Shown: one piece after another, positions 1 to 6,762 of the stretch
Layout of the letters: every line of letters begins with the position of its first letter
Numbering within the stretch: the first letter of the stretch is position 1
Origin: an uncultured Lachnospiraceae bacterium
GTDB lineage: Bacteria; Bacillota_A; Clostridia; Lachnospirales; Lachnospiraceae
Length of the DNA stretch: 8,793 nucleotides
Assembly (NCBI GenBank): GCA_902767195.1
Contig: CACXGS010000063.1
Location: 1-8,793, forward strand
Direction: 5' to 3'
Notes under the pieces: generated by a model
Told to the model about the DNA's origin: nothing
Seen by the model: the letters and a program-made list of their open reading frames with translations, nothing else
Database searches by the model: none
Translations under genes and position numbers: made by a program

Positions 1-1
1 C

Positions 2-367
2 GAAGGGAAACTTGCCTATCTTATGGTCTTTTTTGGATCACAGCTATGCGCTGCGGCTTCCTCCCTCTTCTTTACTTTGGCGGATAGTCCGGGTACTGTC
101 AGTGCCGGTGCATCCGGAGCAGTATTCGGTATTATCGGTGCTATGCTTAGTCTGGTTTTAATCGACCTTGTACAGGGCAAGGAAATGCCTGCCAGAAAGC
201 TGGGTAGAAGCGGGATTATATTCATGGCAGGTTTTGCTCTTGTAGCAGGAGTGATGGCACCTGAGGTTGATAATGCAGCTCATGTGGGAGGACTGCTGGG
301 AGGATGTATTATCATGATCATAATCCGTTCATGTAAGAGAATCCTGAAGCAATTTCGTAATATCTGA
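2..367 (+). CDS. Rhomboid family intramembrane serine protease, 3' part only
   Basis: This is the C-terminal 121 residues of a multi-pass membrane protease; the 5' part lies outside the window and the frame is open to its left edge. Rhomboids cleave transmembrane helices of other proteins within the membrane using a Ser-His dyad. The GASG motif (107-118) carries the nucleophile serine at codon 113-115 and is followed by the hydrophobic FGIIGAM helix. The second signature, AHVGGLLGG, places the catalytic histidine at codon 281-283 in the last conserved helix. Both catalytic residues are present, so the visible part looks intact. The protein ends with a short basic tail (RSCKRILKQFRNI) that is probably cytoplasmic. 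The gene converges on recR and the two probably share the terminator at about 511-566. The family call is secure; the substrate is unknown. Confidence 0.9.
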   Translation, partial: EGKLAYLMVFFGSQLCAAASSLFFTLADSPGTVSAGASGAVFGIIGAMLSLVLIDLVQGKEMPARKLGRSGIIFMAGFALVAGVMAPEVDNAAHVGGLLGGCIIMIIIRSCKRILKQFRNI

Positions 368-476
368 AAGCTTTGTCAGAAATAGTTTCTACATGATAAG
401 ACGATGATAAGATTTATTTATAACTGCGTAAGACTTCGAACACAACTTGGTCACAGTTTTTATGTATAGTTATCAG

Positions 477-494
477 TGTAAGAGAAATCTTACA
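477..494. other. Short perfect hairpin with GAAA loop between rhomboid gene and terminator
   Basis: TGTAAGA and TCTTACA form a perfect 7-bp inverted repeat around a GAAA loop. Read as plus-strand RNA this is a GNRA-type tetraloop in the 3' untranslated region of the rhomboid transcript. No U-run follows it, so it is not itself a convincing intrinsic terminator. It may be an RNA-stabilising stem or a chance palindrome. The rest of 368-510 holds nothing else I recognise. Confidence 0.35.
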
Positions 495-510
495 AATCCT
501 CTCCCCTCAT

Positions 511-566
511 AAAACAAAGAGCTGTTGCAGGACGGTTTAATATCGCCAGGCAGCAGCTCTTTTGTT
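511..566. terminator. Probable bidirectional intrinsic terminator between the convergent rhomboid and recR genes
   Basis: The arms AAAGAGCTGTTGC (516-528) and GCAGCAGCTCTTT (550-562) pair over 13 positions with one G-U pair, around a 21-base loop. On the minus strand the stem lies about 23 bases after the recR stop codon and is followed by a U-rich tract (UUUGUUUU). On the plus strand it is followed by UUUUGUUGU and a further AT-rich stretch. The position between two converging genes suggests that it ends both transcripts. Confidence 0.8.
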
Positions 567-588
567 GTACGTATTATTTTTATGTGAT

Positions 589-1188
589 TTACAGCTCGAT
601 TCGACCGTCAAGGGCTCTGGACAGAGTCACCTCATCGATGTATTCCAGCTCACCACCGATAGGAACACCACTGGCAATCCTTGAAACACGGATTCCAAGA
701 GGCTTAACTTTTTTAGCAATATACATGGCTGTTGCCTCCCCGTCCAGGCTGGAGTTGGTTGCCAGAATCAGTTCTTTTATTTCTCCTGTTTTTAACCGCT
801 CTTCCAGCTCATGGTACCTGATGTCATCAGGGCCTTTCCCGAGACTGGGAACAAGAGTACCCTGAAGGACATGATAGACACCGTGATATTGTCCGGTTTT
901 CTCATAGGCAGCCAGATCCTGAGTATGCTCCACAACCATAATCACCGAATGATCTCTTTTGCTGCTGGAGCAGATAGGGCAGACTTCCTGGTCTGTCAGG
1001 GTGCAGCATGTGGAACAGTAACGAATTTTTTTGCGTGCTGTGACCAGCGTCTCGGCCAGATGCTCAACATGGTCTTCCGGCATATTGATAATATGGAAAG
1101 CCAGACGCTGTGCTGATTTTGTTCCTATGCCCGGAAGTCTGCGGAGTTCTTCGATCAGAGCGGTAACCGATGTACTGTAATAATTCAT
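589..1188 (-). CDS. recR: Recombination mediator protein RecR
   Basis: RecR acts with RecO (and RecF) to load RecA on SSB-coated single-stranded DNA during gap repair. The 199-residue length is typical. Domains in order: a helix-hairpin-helix near residues 11-30 with the LPGIGTKSAQRLA core; a four-cysteine zinc finger with C58, C61, C70 and C73; and a Toprim domain from about residue 80 (VVEHTQDLAAYEKTG, then YHVLQG). The C-terminal signature GVPIGGELEYIDEVTLSRAL (residues 174-193) is nearly invariant in the family. In the second Toprim segment TNSSLDGEATA has Asp149 where I recall Glu being usual. The start overlaps the ybaB stop as TGATG. There is no good Shine-Dalgarno, only a GGGGG 12 bases upstream, so translation probably depends on coupling to ybaB. 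It is the last gene before the terminator. Confidence 0.97.
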   Translation of the reverse strand: MNYYSTSVTALIEELRRLPGIGTKSAQRLAFHIINMPEDHVEHLAETLVTARKKIRYCSTCCTLTDQEVCPICSSSKRDHSVIMVVEHTQDLAAYEKTGQYHGVYHVLQGTLVPSLGKGPDDIRYHELEERLKTGEIKELILATNSSLDGEATAMYIAKKVKPLGIRVSRIASGVPIGGELEYIDEVTLSRALDGRIEL

Positions 1189-1532
1189 CAGAAACCAAAT
1201 CCCCCGCCAAAACCGCCGGTCAGTTTAGACATCTGCTGCTGGGAATCTTCTTCCATGGCACGCAGGGCTTCATTGGCAGCGGCAACAATAAGGTCCTCAA
1301 GCATCTCGATATCATCGGGGTCTACAACTTCTTCTGCCAGTTTGACAGCTACGACCTCTTTCTTACCGGAGACTGTTACAGAAACTACGCCGCCACCTGC
1401 GGTTGCTTCATAAGTCTTCTCTTCCAGAGCCTTGGTGGTCTCTTCCATTTTTTTCTGCATTTTCTGTGCCTGCTTCATCAGATTGTTCATGTTTCCGGGC
1501 ATTCCGCCGGAAAATCCGCCTCTTCTAGCCAT
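1188..1532 (-). CDS. ybaB: YbaB/EbfC family nucleoid-associated protein
   Basis: This is a small DNA-binding protein that acts as a dimer and coats or bridges nucleoid DNA. The usual partner genes dnaX and recR flank it. It has 114 residues, near the family norm. The N-terminus is Gly/Arg/Met-rich, followed by the typical helix [20 protein letters not shown] (residues 15-34). The central beta segment is [24 protein letters not shown] (in two parts around residues 42-65). The acidic loop [11 protein letters not shown] and helix [13 protein letters not shown] come next. It ends in a glycine/phenylalanine tail (GGFGGGFGF). The Shine-Dalgarno AGGAGG sits 9 bases before the ATG and incorporates the TAG stop of dnaX, which implies translational coupling. 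The stop shares one base with the recR start. The family call is firm; the exact role in this organism is inferred. Confidence 0.96.
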   Translation of the reverse strand: MARRGGFSGGMPGNMNNLMKQAQKMQKKMEETTKALEEKTYEATAGGGVVSVTVSGKKEVVAVKLAEEVVDPDDIEMLEDLIVAAANEALRAMEEDSQQQMSKLTGGFGGGFGF

Positions 1533-1540
1533 AAGATTAA

Positions 1541-1548
1541 TCCTCCTA
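1541..1548 (-). promoter_or_regulatory. ybaB ribosome binding site merged with the dnaX stop codon
   Basis: On the minus strand the dnaX stop TAG (1548-1546) runs directly into AGGAGGA, giving TAGGAGGA. The GGAGG core lies 9 bases before the ybaB ATG. A ribosome terminating on dnaX is therefore positioned at the ybaB initiation region. Confidence 0.8.
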
Positions 1549-3201
1549 TACGATCGTTACTTCCATGTGAATTTTGCTAAGATCTATTTTGTGGTCATTT
1601 TGCTCTCTGACAGGGTCAGAAACCATTACGCATTGAAAGGAAACTTCTTTTCCGGTGCGTTTGGCGATAATACCGGATAGAATTCCCAGATTTTCCTGAT
1701 TGTTTCTTTCAAAATAAGCTTTGGCGTTCTCGCTTAAAAGATTACTTTCCTCAAATATAAGCTGCAGTCTGGAACTGTCATCGGCAACCATTACCCTGGC
1801 CTGACGAAGGTGCCTTCTCATAGGGTTGTCAATGGTGCTGACGATCTTTTTCCACTCTCTGGATATTTTAATAAGATCCTCTGCTTCTGCGGGAGAAAAT
1901 CTGTTCTCAATTTCCCGAATCGGATCTGACGGACTTTTATCAGTATGGTTTTCACCAGTTCCGCTCGCGGGTTCCGGACTGCTTCCTGATGGGGCGGTAT
2001 CTCCTGCTGTCTGTGGAACTGCCGGCATGGGAACTCCTTTGGAGGCAGACTCTTCCAAATGTTCTATCCTTACCGATAAAGCTTCGGGAGAAGAGTCCAT
2101 ATCCGGACGGCATAATTTGATAAACCCTACTTCCAGAAGAACTCTTTTCTGAGAAGAATAGCGGAGCTGGCCTGATAATTCAGAGAGAGTTCGAATATAG
2201 TAGACAAGAGTGGAAGAAGAGACCATAGAGGCTTCTTCTTTCATTCCCTGCAGAGCTTCTGCTGACATGTCGAGACTGACCCGGCTGCTCCCGGAATCTC
2301 CGGTCTGGTCTTTATAAAGAAGCAGGTTCCGAAGATACCAGAGGAAATCATTCAGAAATTGGGACAGTTCCCGTCCTTCCCAGATAATCCGGTCAATGAT
2401 ATCCAGAACCTGGCCGGTGTCAGTGGCCTTTAATGCCCTGAACAGCTGACTGAACACTTCATATTCCGTCGCGCCGAGGACATTAATGACTTTTTCATAG
2501 GTTAAGGTTTCTCCAAGATAAAAGGCGATGCATTGATCCAGAAGGCTAAGTGCATCCCGCATGGATCCGTCAGCCGCCCTGGAGATATATGTAAGAGCAT
2601 CCGGTTCGGCGTCAATTCCCTCTTTTGCCAGGATGCCGGTCAGGTGCTCCTGAATAGTTGAGACACTGATTCGACGAAAATCATATTTTTGGCATCGGGA
2701 GAGAATGGTGACCGGAATCCGGTGTTTTTCTGTTGTTGCCAGTATAAATATTATGTAGGATGGAGGTTCCTCCAGAGTCTTTAACAGAGCATTGAAGGCT
2801 CCGGCAGACAGCATATGGACCTCGTCGATGATAAAAACTTTATAGCGTCCGTTCACAGGCATATACTGTACCTGTTCCCGTAAATCCCGAATGTTGTCGA
2901 CACCGTTGTTAGATGCGGCATCAATCTCGATAACGTCCAGAGAATTCTGGCCGGCGATAGCCTGGCAGGATGGACAGGTACCACAGGGATTTCCGTGGTC
3001 GGGGTTCTGACAGTTTACTGCTTTGGCGAACAATTTGGCGATGGAGGTCTTTCCTGTTCCCCTGGTCCCGCAGAAAAGGTAAGCATGTCCAATCCGGTCA
3101 TATATAATTTGATTTCGTAATGTACGGACAATTGCATCCTGCCCTTTTACCTCATCAAAATCGGAAGGACGCCATTTGCGGTACAAGGCGAGATAAGACA
3201 T
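1546..3201 (-). CDS. dnaX: DNA polymerase III subunit gamma/tau (clamp loader ATPase)
   Basis: DnaX is the ATPase of the clamp loader that places the beta sliding clamp on DNA and, in its long form, ties the polymerase to the replisome. It has 551 residues. The AAA+ core holds Walker A GTRGTGKT (45-52), a zinc-binding set C64/C73/C76/C79, Walker B DEVHML (126-131), a sensor segment ATTEKH (155-160), the SRC motif with its arginine finger at R169, and GSMRDALS (212-219, sensor 2). Domain III extends to about residue 375. A Pro/Ser/Gly-rich linker follows (about 390-430), then a C-terminal domain. The Shine-Dalgarno AAGGTGA lies 4 bases before the ATG. I see no A-run of six or more on the coding strand that would suggest the frameshift used by some bacteria to make gamma. 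It lies 49 bases after cca, and its stop is embedded in the ybaB ribosome binding site. Confidence 0.97.
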   Translation of the reverse strand: MSYLALYRKWRPSDFDEVKGQDAIVRTLRNQIIYDRIGHAYLFCGTRGTGKTSIAKLFAKAVNCQNPDHGNPCGTCPSCQAIAGQNSLDVIEIDAASNNGVDNIRDLREQVQYMPVNGRYKVFIIDEVHMLSAGAFNALLKTLEEPPSYIIFILATTEKHRIPVTILSRCQKYDFRRISVSTIQEHLTGILAKEGIDAEPDALTYISRAADGSMRDALSLLDQCIAFYLGETLTYEKVINVLGATEYEVFSQLFRALKATDTGQVLDIIDRIIWEGRELSQFLNDFLWYLRNLLLYKDQTGDSGSSRVSLDMSAEALQGMKEEASMVSSSTLVYYIRTLSELSGQLRYSSQKRVLLEVGFIKLCRPDMDSSPEALSVRIEHLEESASKGVPMPAVPQTAGDTAPSGSSPEPASGTGENHTDKSPSDPIREIENRFSPAEAEDLIKISREWKKIVSTIDNPMRRHLRQARVMVADDSSRLQLIFEESNLLSENAKAYFERNNQENLGILSGIIAKRTGKEVSFQCVMVSDPVREQNDHKIDLSKIHMEVTIV

Positions 3202-3250
3202 GGAATCACCTTGCTTTCTGTAAAGTGTCTGTGAGTTTGCGGTCAGCGGG

Positions 3251-4606
3251 TCACTGCGTCAGTTCGCGATATATTCCTGCTGCAACCTGCTTTAAATAGG
3301 CCGGATCGTTTCGTTTCGGGTTCTCCAGAACAAGATCAAGGAGGGCCTGAAGGATGGCTCCGATCACCTTTCCTTCCGCAATACCCAATTCCTTAAGATC
3401 ATTGCCGTTTATTGCCAGATCCTTCAGGGTGATACAGTCGTTCTCCTTCAGAATCAGGTCATAGGCTTCTCTGGTCTCCTGCAGCCTGGAAAGCTTCTCC
3501 TCTCTCATGTAGGGGCTCTGTGCCTTTACATCCGCTTCCATGATATCAAGCAGATAGGGAAACAGGGGAACACCAACTTTGTTGATGATTCTGCGGACGT
3601 GTTTCCTGCCGGTGGTCAGTGCATTGTTAAATCGGGTGTCATGATATGTAAGTAGTTTGGTAACGATTTTTATGGTCTGGTTGTCAAACTTCAGCCTCTT
3701 AAGAATTTTCTGGCTGATAGCGGCACTGACCTCATTGTGGCCATAAAAATGATCGATTCCTTCTTCGTCAGTCGTCTTTGTGAAAGGCTTACCCACATCA
3801 TGAAGAAGAAGTGCCAGCCGCAGTACCGGATTGTTTTCGGTAAAAGTCAGAGCCAGCAGGGTGTGCTCTCCCACATTGTACATGTGGTGAGGGTTGTTTT
3901 GAGAGGTTTCCATCATTCGGTCAAATTCCGGGAAAAAGACGGAAGTCAGACCGGTTTCCCATGCAAGACGGAACATTTCCGGATGGTCAGAAATCATCAG
4001 TTTTAAAAGTTCCATCTGGATTCGCTCTGCACTGACATTGGAAAGAAGCTTATGCATCTTTTTGATGGCCTCTTCGGAATCTTTTTCAATGGTGAAGCCC
4101 AACTGTCCGGCAAACCGAACAGCGCGAAGCATACGCAGGGCATCTTCTCCGAAACGGTCTTCCGCTCTGCCAACACAGCGGATTAGTCCACGGGAAAGAT
4201 CTTCCCGGCCGCCAAAAAGATCCACCAGACCGTCCCGGTCGTTATAAGCCATAGCATTGATGGTGAAATCCCGACGTTTCAGATCTTCTTCAAGGCTGGT
4301 GGTAAAGGATACTTCGGTGGGATGACGATGGTCATCATAATCGCCATCTACCCGGAAAGTAGTTACTTCATAGGCTTCTTTGTCAAGCATTACTGTTACC
4401 GTTCCGTGTTTCAGGCCGGTATCGATGGTCCTGGAAAACAACCGCTTAACCACTTCCGGGCGTGCGGATGTGGTAATGTCCCAGTCAGAGGGCGTTTTTG
4501 ACAGCACGGCATCCCTGACACATCCGCCTACAATATAAGCCTGATATCCGTGTGCGGAAAGCGTATCTATAATGGTTCTTGCATGTTGAGGCATATTAAT
4601 CGTCAT
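3251..4606 (-). CDS. cca: CCA tRNA nucleotidyltransferase / poly(A) polymerase family protein with HD domain
   Basis: This is a class II nucleotidyltransferase, most likely the enzyme that adds or repairs the 3' CCA of tRNA in the cytoplasm. The 451 residues are long for the family because of a C-terminal HD region. The head domain has GGCVRD (27-32), the metal-binding D-x-D as DWDIT (41-45), then RRDFTINAMAYN (111-122). The neck has EDALRMLRAVRFA (154-166), matching the nucleotide-selecting EDxxR region. An HD domain follows with H248 and HD at 269-270 (LLLHDVGKP). The ATG at 4606 is preceded by an almost full-consensus AAAGGAGGTGA with 9 bases between its GGAGG core and the start. That supports this start over the Met at codon 5. 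CCA-adding and poly(A)-adding members share these motifs, and sequence alone does not fully separate them; CCA addition is the likelier role in Firmicutes. It lies 32 bases after ispE. Confidence 0.9.
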   Translation of the reverse strand: MTINMPQHARTIIDTLSAHGYQAYIVGGCVRDAVLSKTPSDWDITTSARPEVVKRLFSRTIDTGLKHGTVTVMLDKEAYEVTTFRVDGDYDDHRHPTEVSFTTSLEEDLKRRDFTINAMAYNDRDGLVDLFGGREDLSRGLIRCVGRAEDRFGEDALRMLRAVRFAGQLGFTIEKDSEEAIKKMHKLLSNVSAERIQMELLKLMISDHPEMFRLAWETGLTSVFFPEFDRMMETSQNNPHHMYNVGEHTLLALTFTENNPVLRLALLLHDVGKPFTKTTDEEGIDHFYGHNEVSAAISQKILKRLKFDNQTIKIVTKLLTYHDTRFNNALTTGRKHVRRIINKVGVPLFPYLLDIMEADVKAQSPYMREEKLSRLQETREAYDLILKENDCITLKDLAINGNDLKELGIAEGKVIGAILQALLDLVLENPKRNDPAYLKQVAAGIYRELTQ

Positions 4607-4611
4607 AAAAC

Positions 4612-4623
4612 GTCACCTCCTTT
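4612..4623 (-). promoter_or_regulatory. Strong ribosome binding site of cca
   Basis: The minus strand reads AAAGGAGGTGAC, an almost complete anti-16S complement. There are 9 bases between the GGAGG core and the ATG at 4606. This fixes the cca start and suggests efficient independent initiation after the ispE stop. Confidence 0.85.
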
Positions 4624-4638
4624 GATTCTCCATTTTTT

Positions 4639-5511
4639 CTATGATGGTCGATTGTAAGCCGTTACTGTTCGGGACAGCTTGATGTCCGGCTGGCCGCGGA
4701 AATGGGCAGCCGCCTTCTCTGCAGCGTTCTCATCGTCAAAAACGCCGAAGACGGAGGAGCCGCTGCCTGACATGATGGCATTTTTGGCACCAAGTTCAAT
4801 GAGTTTCTCGCGGATGCTGACAATCTCGGGAAAATGAGTAGCAGTAACCTGTTCCAGAACATTGCCCATACGGTCTGTTATTCCACTGAGATTCTGCTCT
4901 TCTAACGCTTTGATCATACCGTCAATATCAGGATGCTCGATCTTAGTCAGATCCAGATTCTGGTAAACAAAAGCAGTGGACATGGAAAAGGCCGGCTTAA
5001 CAATGACAATAAAGCAGTCGGGCATAGGGGGGAGGGGGGTAAGAATCTCTCCGATTCCTTCGGAAAGAACGGTTCCCCTCATTATGCAGAAAGGAATATC
5101 CGCACCCATTGTAAGGCCGATTTCCCGAAGTCTCTTTTCGGGGAGATTCAGTGAAAACAGCTGATTCATACCAATCAGAATAGCAGCTGCATCTGAACTG
5201 CCGCCGGCGAGGCCTGCCGATATCGGAATATGTTTCTCCAGGTGGATATCAACACCATCCGGGATGGAATAGATTTCCCTGACCTGCTTCACAGCCTGAT
5301 ATACCAGATTGTTTTCCTTGAGAGGAAGAAAATGAAGATTAGAAGAAAGCCGGATCGTTCCGGAAGAATTCCTGGTCATGGTAATCCGGTCAAAGAGACG
5401 GATTGACTGCATGATCATACGGACTTCATGATAGCCATAGTCACGGCGTCTTATTACATCAAGTCCCAGATTGATTTTGGCGAAAGCTTTCAGTTTAACA
5501 GAGTCGGACAC
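4639..5511 (-). CDS. ispE: 4-diphosphocytidyl-2-C-methyl-D-erythritol kinase (MEP pathway)
   Basis: IspE phosphorylates CDP-methylerythritol with ATP, the fourth step of the non-mevalonate route to isoprenoid precursors. It is a GHMP kinase. Near the N-terminus KAFAKINLGL holds the catalytic lysine (K12 in this numbering). The ATP-binding loop PISAGLAGGSSDAAA covers about residues 96-110. The catalytic aspartate is D138 in MGADIPF. The C-terminal glycine motif MSGSGSSVFGVF is present. I set the start at GTG 5511 (290 residues) because AAAAGGAGGT lies with exactly 8 bases between its GGAGG core and this codon. The in-frame ATG at 5532 would give 297 residues but has only a weak AGTCAG-type upstream sequence. 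The longer frame would also place the Shine-Dalgarno inside the gene. The kinase call is secure; the start is inferred. Confidence 0.93.
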   Translation of the reverse strand: MSDSVKLKAFAKINLGLDVIRRRDYGYHEVRMIMQSIRLFDRITMTRNSSGTIRLSSNLHFLPLKENNLVYQAVKQVREIYSIPDGVDIHLEKHIPISAGLAGGSSDAAAILIGMNQLFSLNLPEKRLREIGLTMGADIPFCIMRGTVLSEGIGEILTPLPPMPDCFIVIVKPAFSMSTAFVYQNLDLTKIEHPDIDGMIKALEEQNLSGITDRMGNVLEQVTATHFPEIVSIREKLIELGAKNAIMSGSGSSVFGVFDDENAAEKAAAHFRGQPDIKLSRTVTAYNRPS

Positions 5512-5518
5512 GATGCGG

Positions 5519-5528
5519 ACCTCCTTTT
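5519..5528 (-). promoter_or_regulatory. Ribosome binding site that decides the ispE start
   Basis: The minus strand reads AAAAGGAGGT, followed by CCGCATC and then GTG at 5511. The GGAGG core has 8-base spacing to the GTG. If the upstream ATG (5532) were used this motif would be coding (KEV), so it points to GTG 5511 as the main start. Confidence 0.75.
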
Positions 5529-5548
5529 CCATCAGATGCTGACTGAAG

Positions 5549-6010
5549 TTACTTCATACCGGAAGAGGCTCTCTTGCGAAGTTTTTGCATAAAAGTTTTT
5601 TTCTCAGGTTCCGGTACCGGAGCATTTCGATAATTATTCACGTTGGTGATGTATATGCCGCTGACATCAGCCTTGACGGAAGCCTTGACCGGAATCTCAT
5701 CGAAAACTTCTTCGTCTGCGATCAGAGTCATGATCTGCGGGCCGACTTTTGCCTTGACAATCGGAACCTTGGAACGACGGTAACGTTTAGGGATGTTGTC
5801 CATGACAGCGGCAGGAAGACCGCCGTCTTTGATGGGCATCCTCTTTTTATCGATGACCAGCATGGTGATACGCTGGGAGTGGGAAGCAAGATTCTCCTGT
5901 GCTTCAGCCTGCTGCTTCTGAAGTTTCTGTCCCTGGAAGTATAAAAAGATCAGAATACCGATCAGAACTGCAAGGACTGCGATAATTATAATGGTTGTTG
6001 TGTTTATCAT
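5549..6010 (-). CDS. Uncharacterised membrane-anchored protein, 153 residues
   Basis: I do not recognise a named family and assign no function. Residues 5-25 form one strongly hydrophobic segment (TTIIIIAVLAVLIGILIFLYF), followed by a Gln/Lys-rich stretch (26-47) that may form a short coiled coil. Positive charges after the membrane segment suggest that the N-terminus lies outside and the body lies in the cytoplasm. The body has a compact mixed segment (about 48-128) with a basic patch KRYRRSK (75-81) and an acidic patch ADEEVFDEI (98-106). A proline hinge APVPEPEKK and a basic tail KLRKRASSGMK end the protein. The Shine-Dalgarno AAGGAGG lies 4 bases before the ATG. The start overlaps the acyltransferase stop as ATGA, which implies coupled translation. 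Good initiation signals and tight packing support a real gene. A membrane-associated accessory role near lipid synthesis is only a guess. Confidence 0.85.
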   Translation of the reverse strand: MINTTTIIIIAVLAVLIGILIFLYFQGQKLQKQQAEAQENLASHSQRITMLVIDKKRMPIKDGGLPAAVMDNIPKRYRRSKVPIVKAKVGPQIMTLIADEEVFDEIPVKASVKADVSGIYITNVNNYRNAPVPEPEKKTFMQKLRKRASSGMK

Positions 6011-6744
6011 ATATCCTCCTTATGATGCTTTTCGAGGAGCGAAATTAGCTGCTCACGAGTGTATTTTGCTGCAAACCGCCGCTGGTCTTTGGGCAATTCC
6101 GAAATGCGGAAAGGTTCTCCATAGCTGATCCGGACATGGGCCGGCATGATTCGCAGATTCTTATTGTTTTCGAAGATATCCCTGGTGCCGCTGCAGGCAA
6201 CCGGGACGATCGGACAGTCGGAACGCTGGGCCATTTTCAGGGCGCCGCCTTTGAACTCTCCTAGTTCACCGGTCTTTGAGCGTGTTCCCTCCGGATAAAT
6301 ACACATACTGTATCCGGAGAGGATGTTGTTGATACCCTCTTTGATCATCTCAAGGCCTTTCTTGATGTCGGACCGGTCCAGATAAAGGCAGTGGAGGAGA
6401 TCCATCCAGCCCTTGATACCGGGAATCTTTTTCAGAGAATCCTTGCCGACATAGCCGGTTCCTTTGGGAAGGGTGGCGGCAGTTACGACAATGTCAAAAT
6501 AACTGTTATGATTGCCTACAAAAAGAACCGGTTCATCCGGGATATTCTCTACTCCATCCACTTCCAATTCGGTTCCGCAGATATCAAGCATCTTGCGGCA
6601 GGCATTTCCCACATCCTGTGAGGCGAGCCGAAACGATTCTTTCGGATCGGTGGCCGCCAGCTTTTTTAAACGCTGCCGTTTGGGCCAGCTGAAGCTTAAG
6701 AAGGGAACCAGAAATCCGGCAAGTCGAATAAATCGAATATTCAT
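6007..6744 (-). CDS. plsC: 1-acyl-sn-glycerol-3-phosphate acyltransferase (PlsC family)
   Basis: PlsC-type enzymes move an acyl chain to the sn-2 position of lysophosphatidic acid, making phosphatidic acid at the inner membrane face. With the start used here the protein has 245 residues, the usual size. Catalytic motif I is NHNSYFD (H79 and D84, HX4D). Motif III is YPEGTRS (about 150-156), which binds the phosphate. Motif IV is CPIVPVA (about 177-183). The N-terminus (IRFIRLAGFLVPFLSFSW) is hydrophobic and probably membrane-associated. The frame is open up to GTG 6756, but AAGGA directly abuts that codon. ATG 6744 has GAGG with 6-base spacing and AAGGAG further up, so I chose it. It starts 15 bases after malQ and overlaps the next gene by four bases (ATGA). 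Substrate specificity within the family is not certain. Confidence 0.93.
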   Translation of the reverse strand: MNIRFIRLAGFLVPFLSFSWPKRQRLKKLAATDPKESFRLASQDVGNACRKMLDICGTELEVDGVENIPDEPVLFVGNHNSYFDIVVTAATLPKGTGYVGKDSLKKIPGIKGWMDLLHCLYLDRSDIKKGLEMIKEGINNILSGYSMCIYPEGTRSKTGELGEFKGGALKMAQRSDCPIVPVACSGTRDIFENNKNLRIMPAHVRISYGEPFRISELPKDQRRFAAKYTREQLISLLEKHHKEDI

Positions 6745-6750
6745 AGAAGT

Positions 6751-6762
6751 CCTCACTCCTTA
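6751..6762 (-). promoter_or_regulatory. plsC ribosome binding region fused to the malQ stop codon
   Basis: The malQ stop TAA (6762-6760) continues into GGAGTGAGG, giving TAAGGAGTGAGG. The proximal GAGG is 6 bases before ATG 6744. This arrangement favours coupled translation of plsC after malQ and argues against the GTG at 6756 as start. Confidence 0.7.

Noticed and set aside
1170..1580. 136-codon plus-strand frame over ybaB and the recR/dnaX junctions
   Set aside because: It is antisense to ybaB and has no initiation signal; the composition follows the opposite-strand Gly/Lys-rich gene.
1546..3201. Programmed frameshift in dnaX producing a separate gamma form
   Set aside because: I looked for A-runs of six or more on the coding strand near the linker region and saw none, with a maximum of about five. 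No slippery site can be supported.
3202..3250. SRP RNA or tRNA gene just upstream of dnaX, as in some Firmicutes
   Set aside because: The gap is only 49 bases and holds the dnaX ribosome site; cca lies directly upstream.
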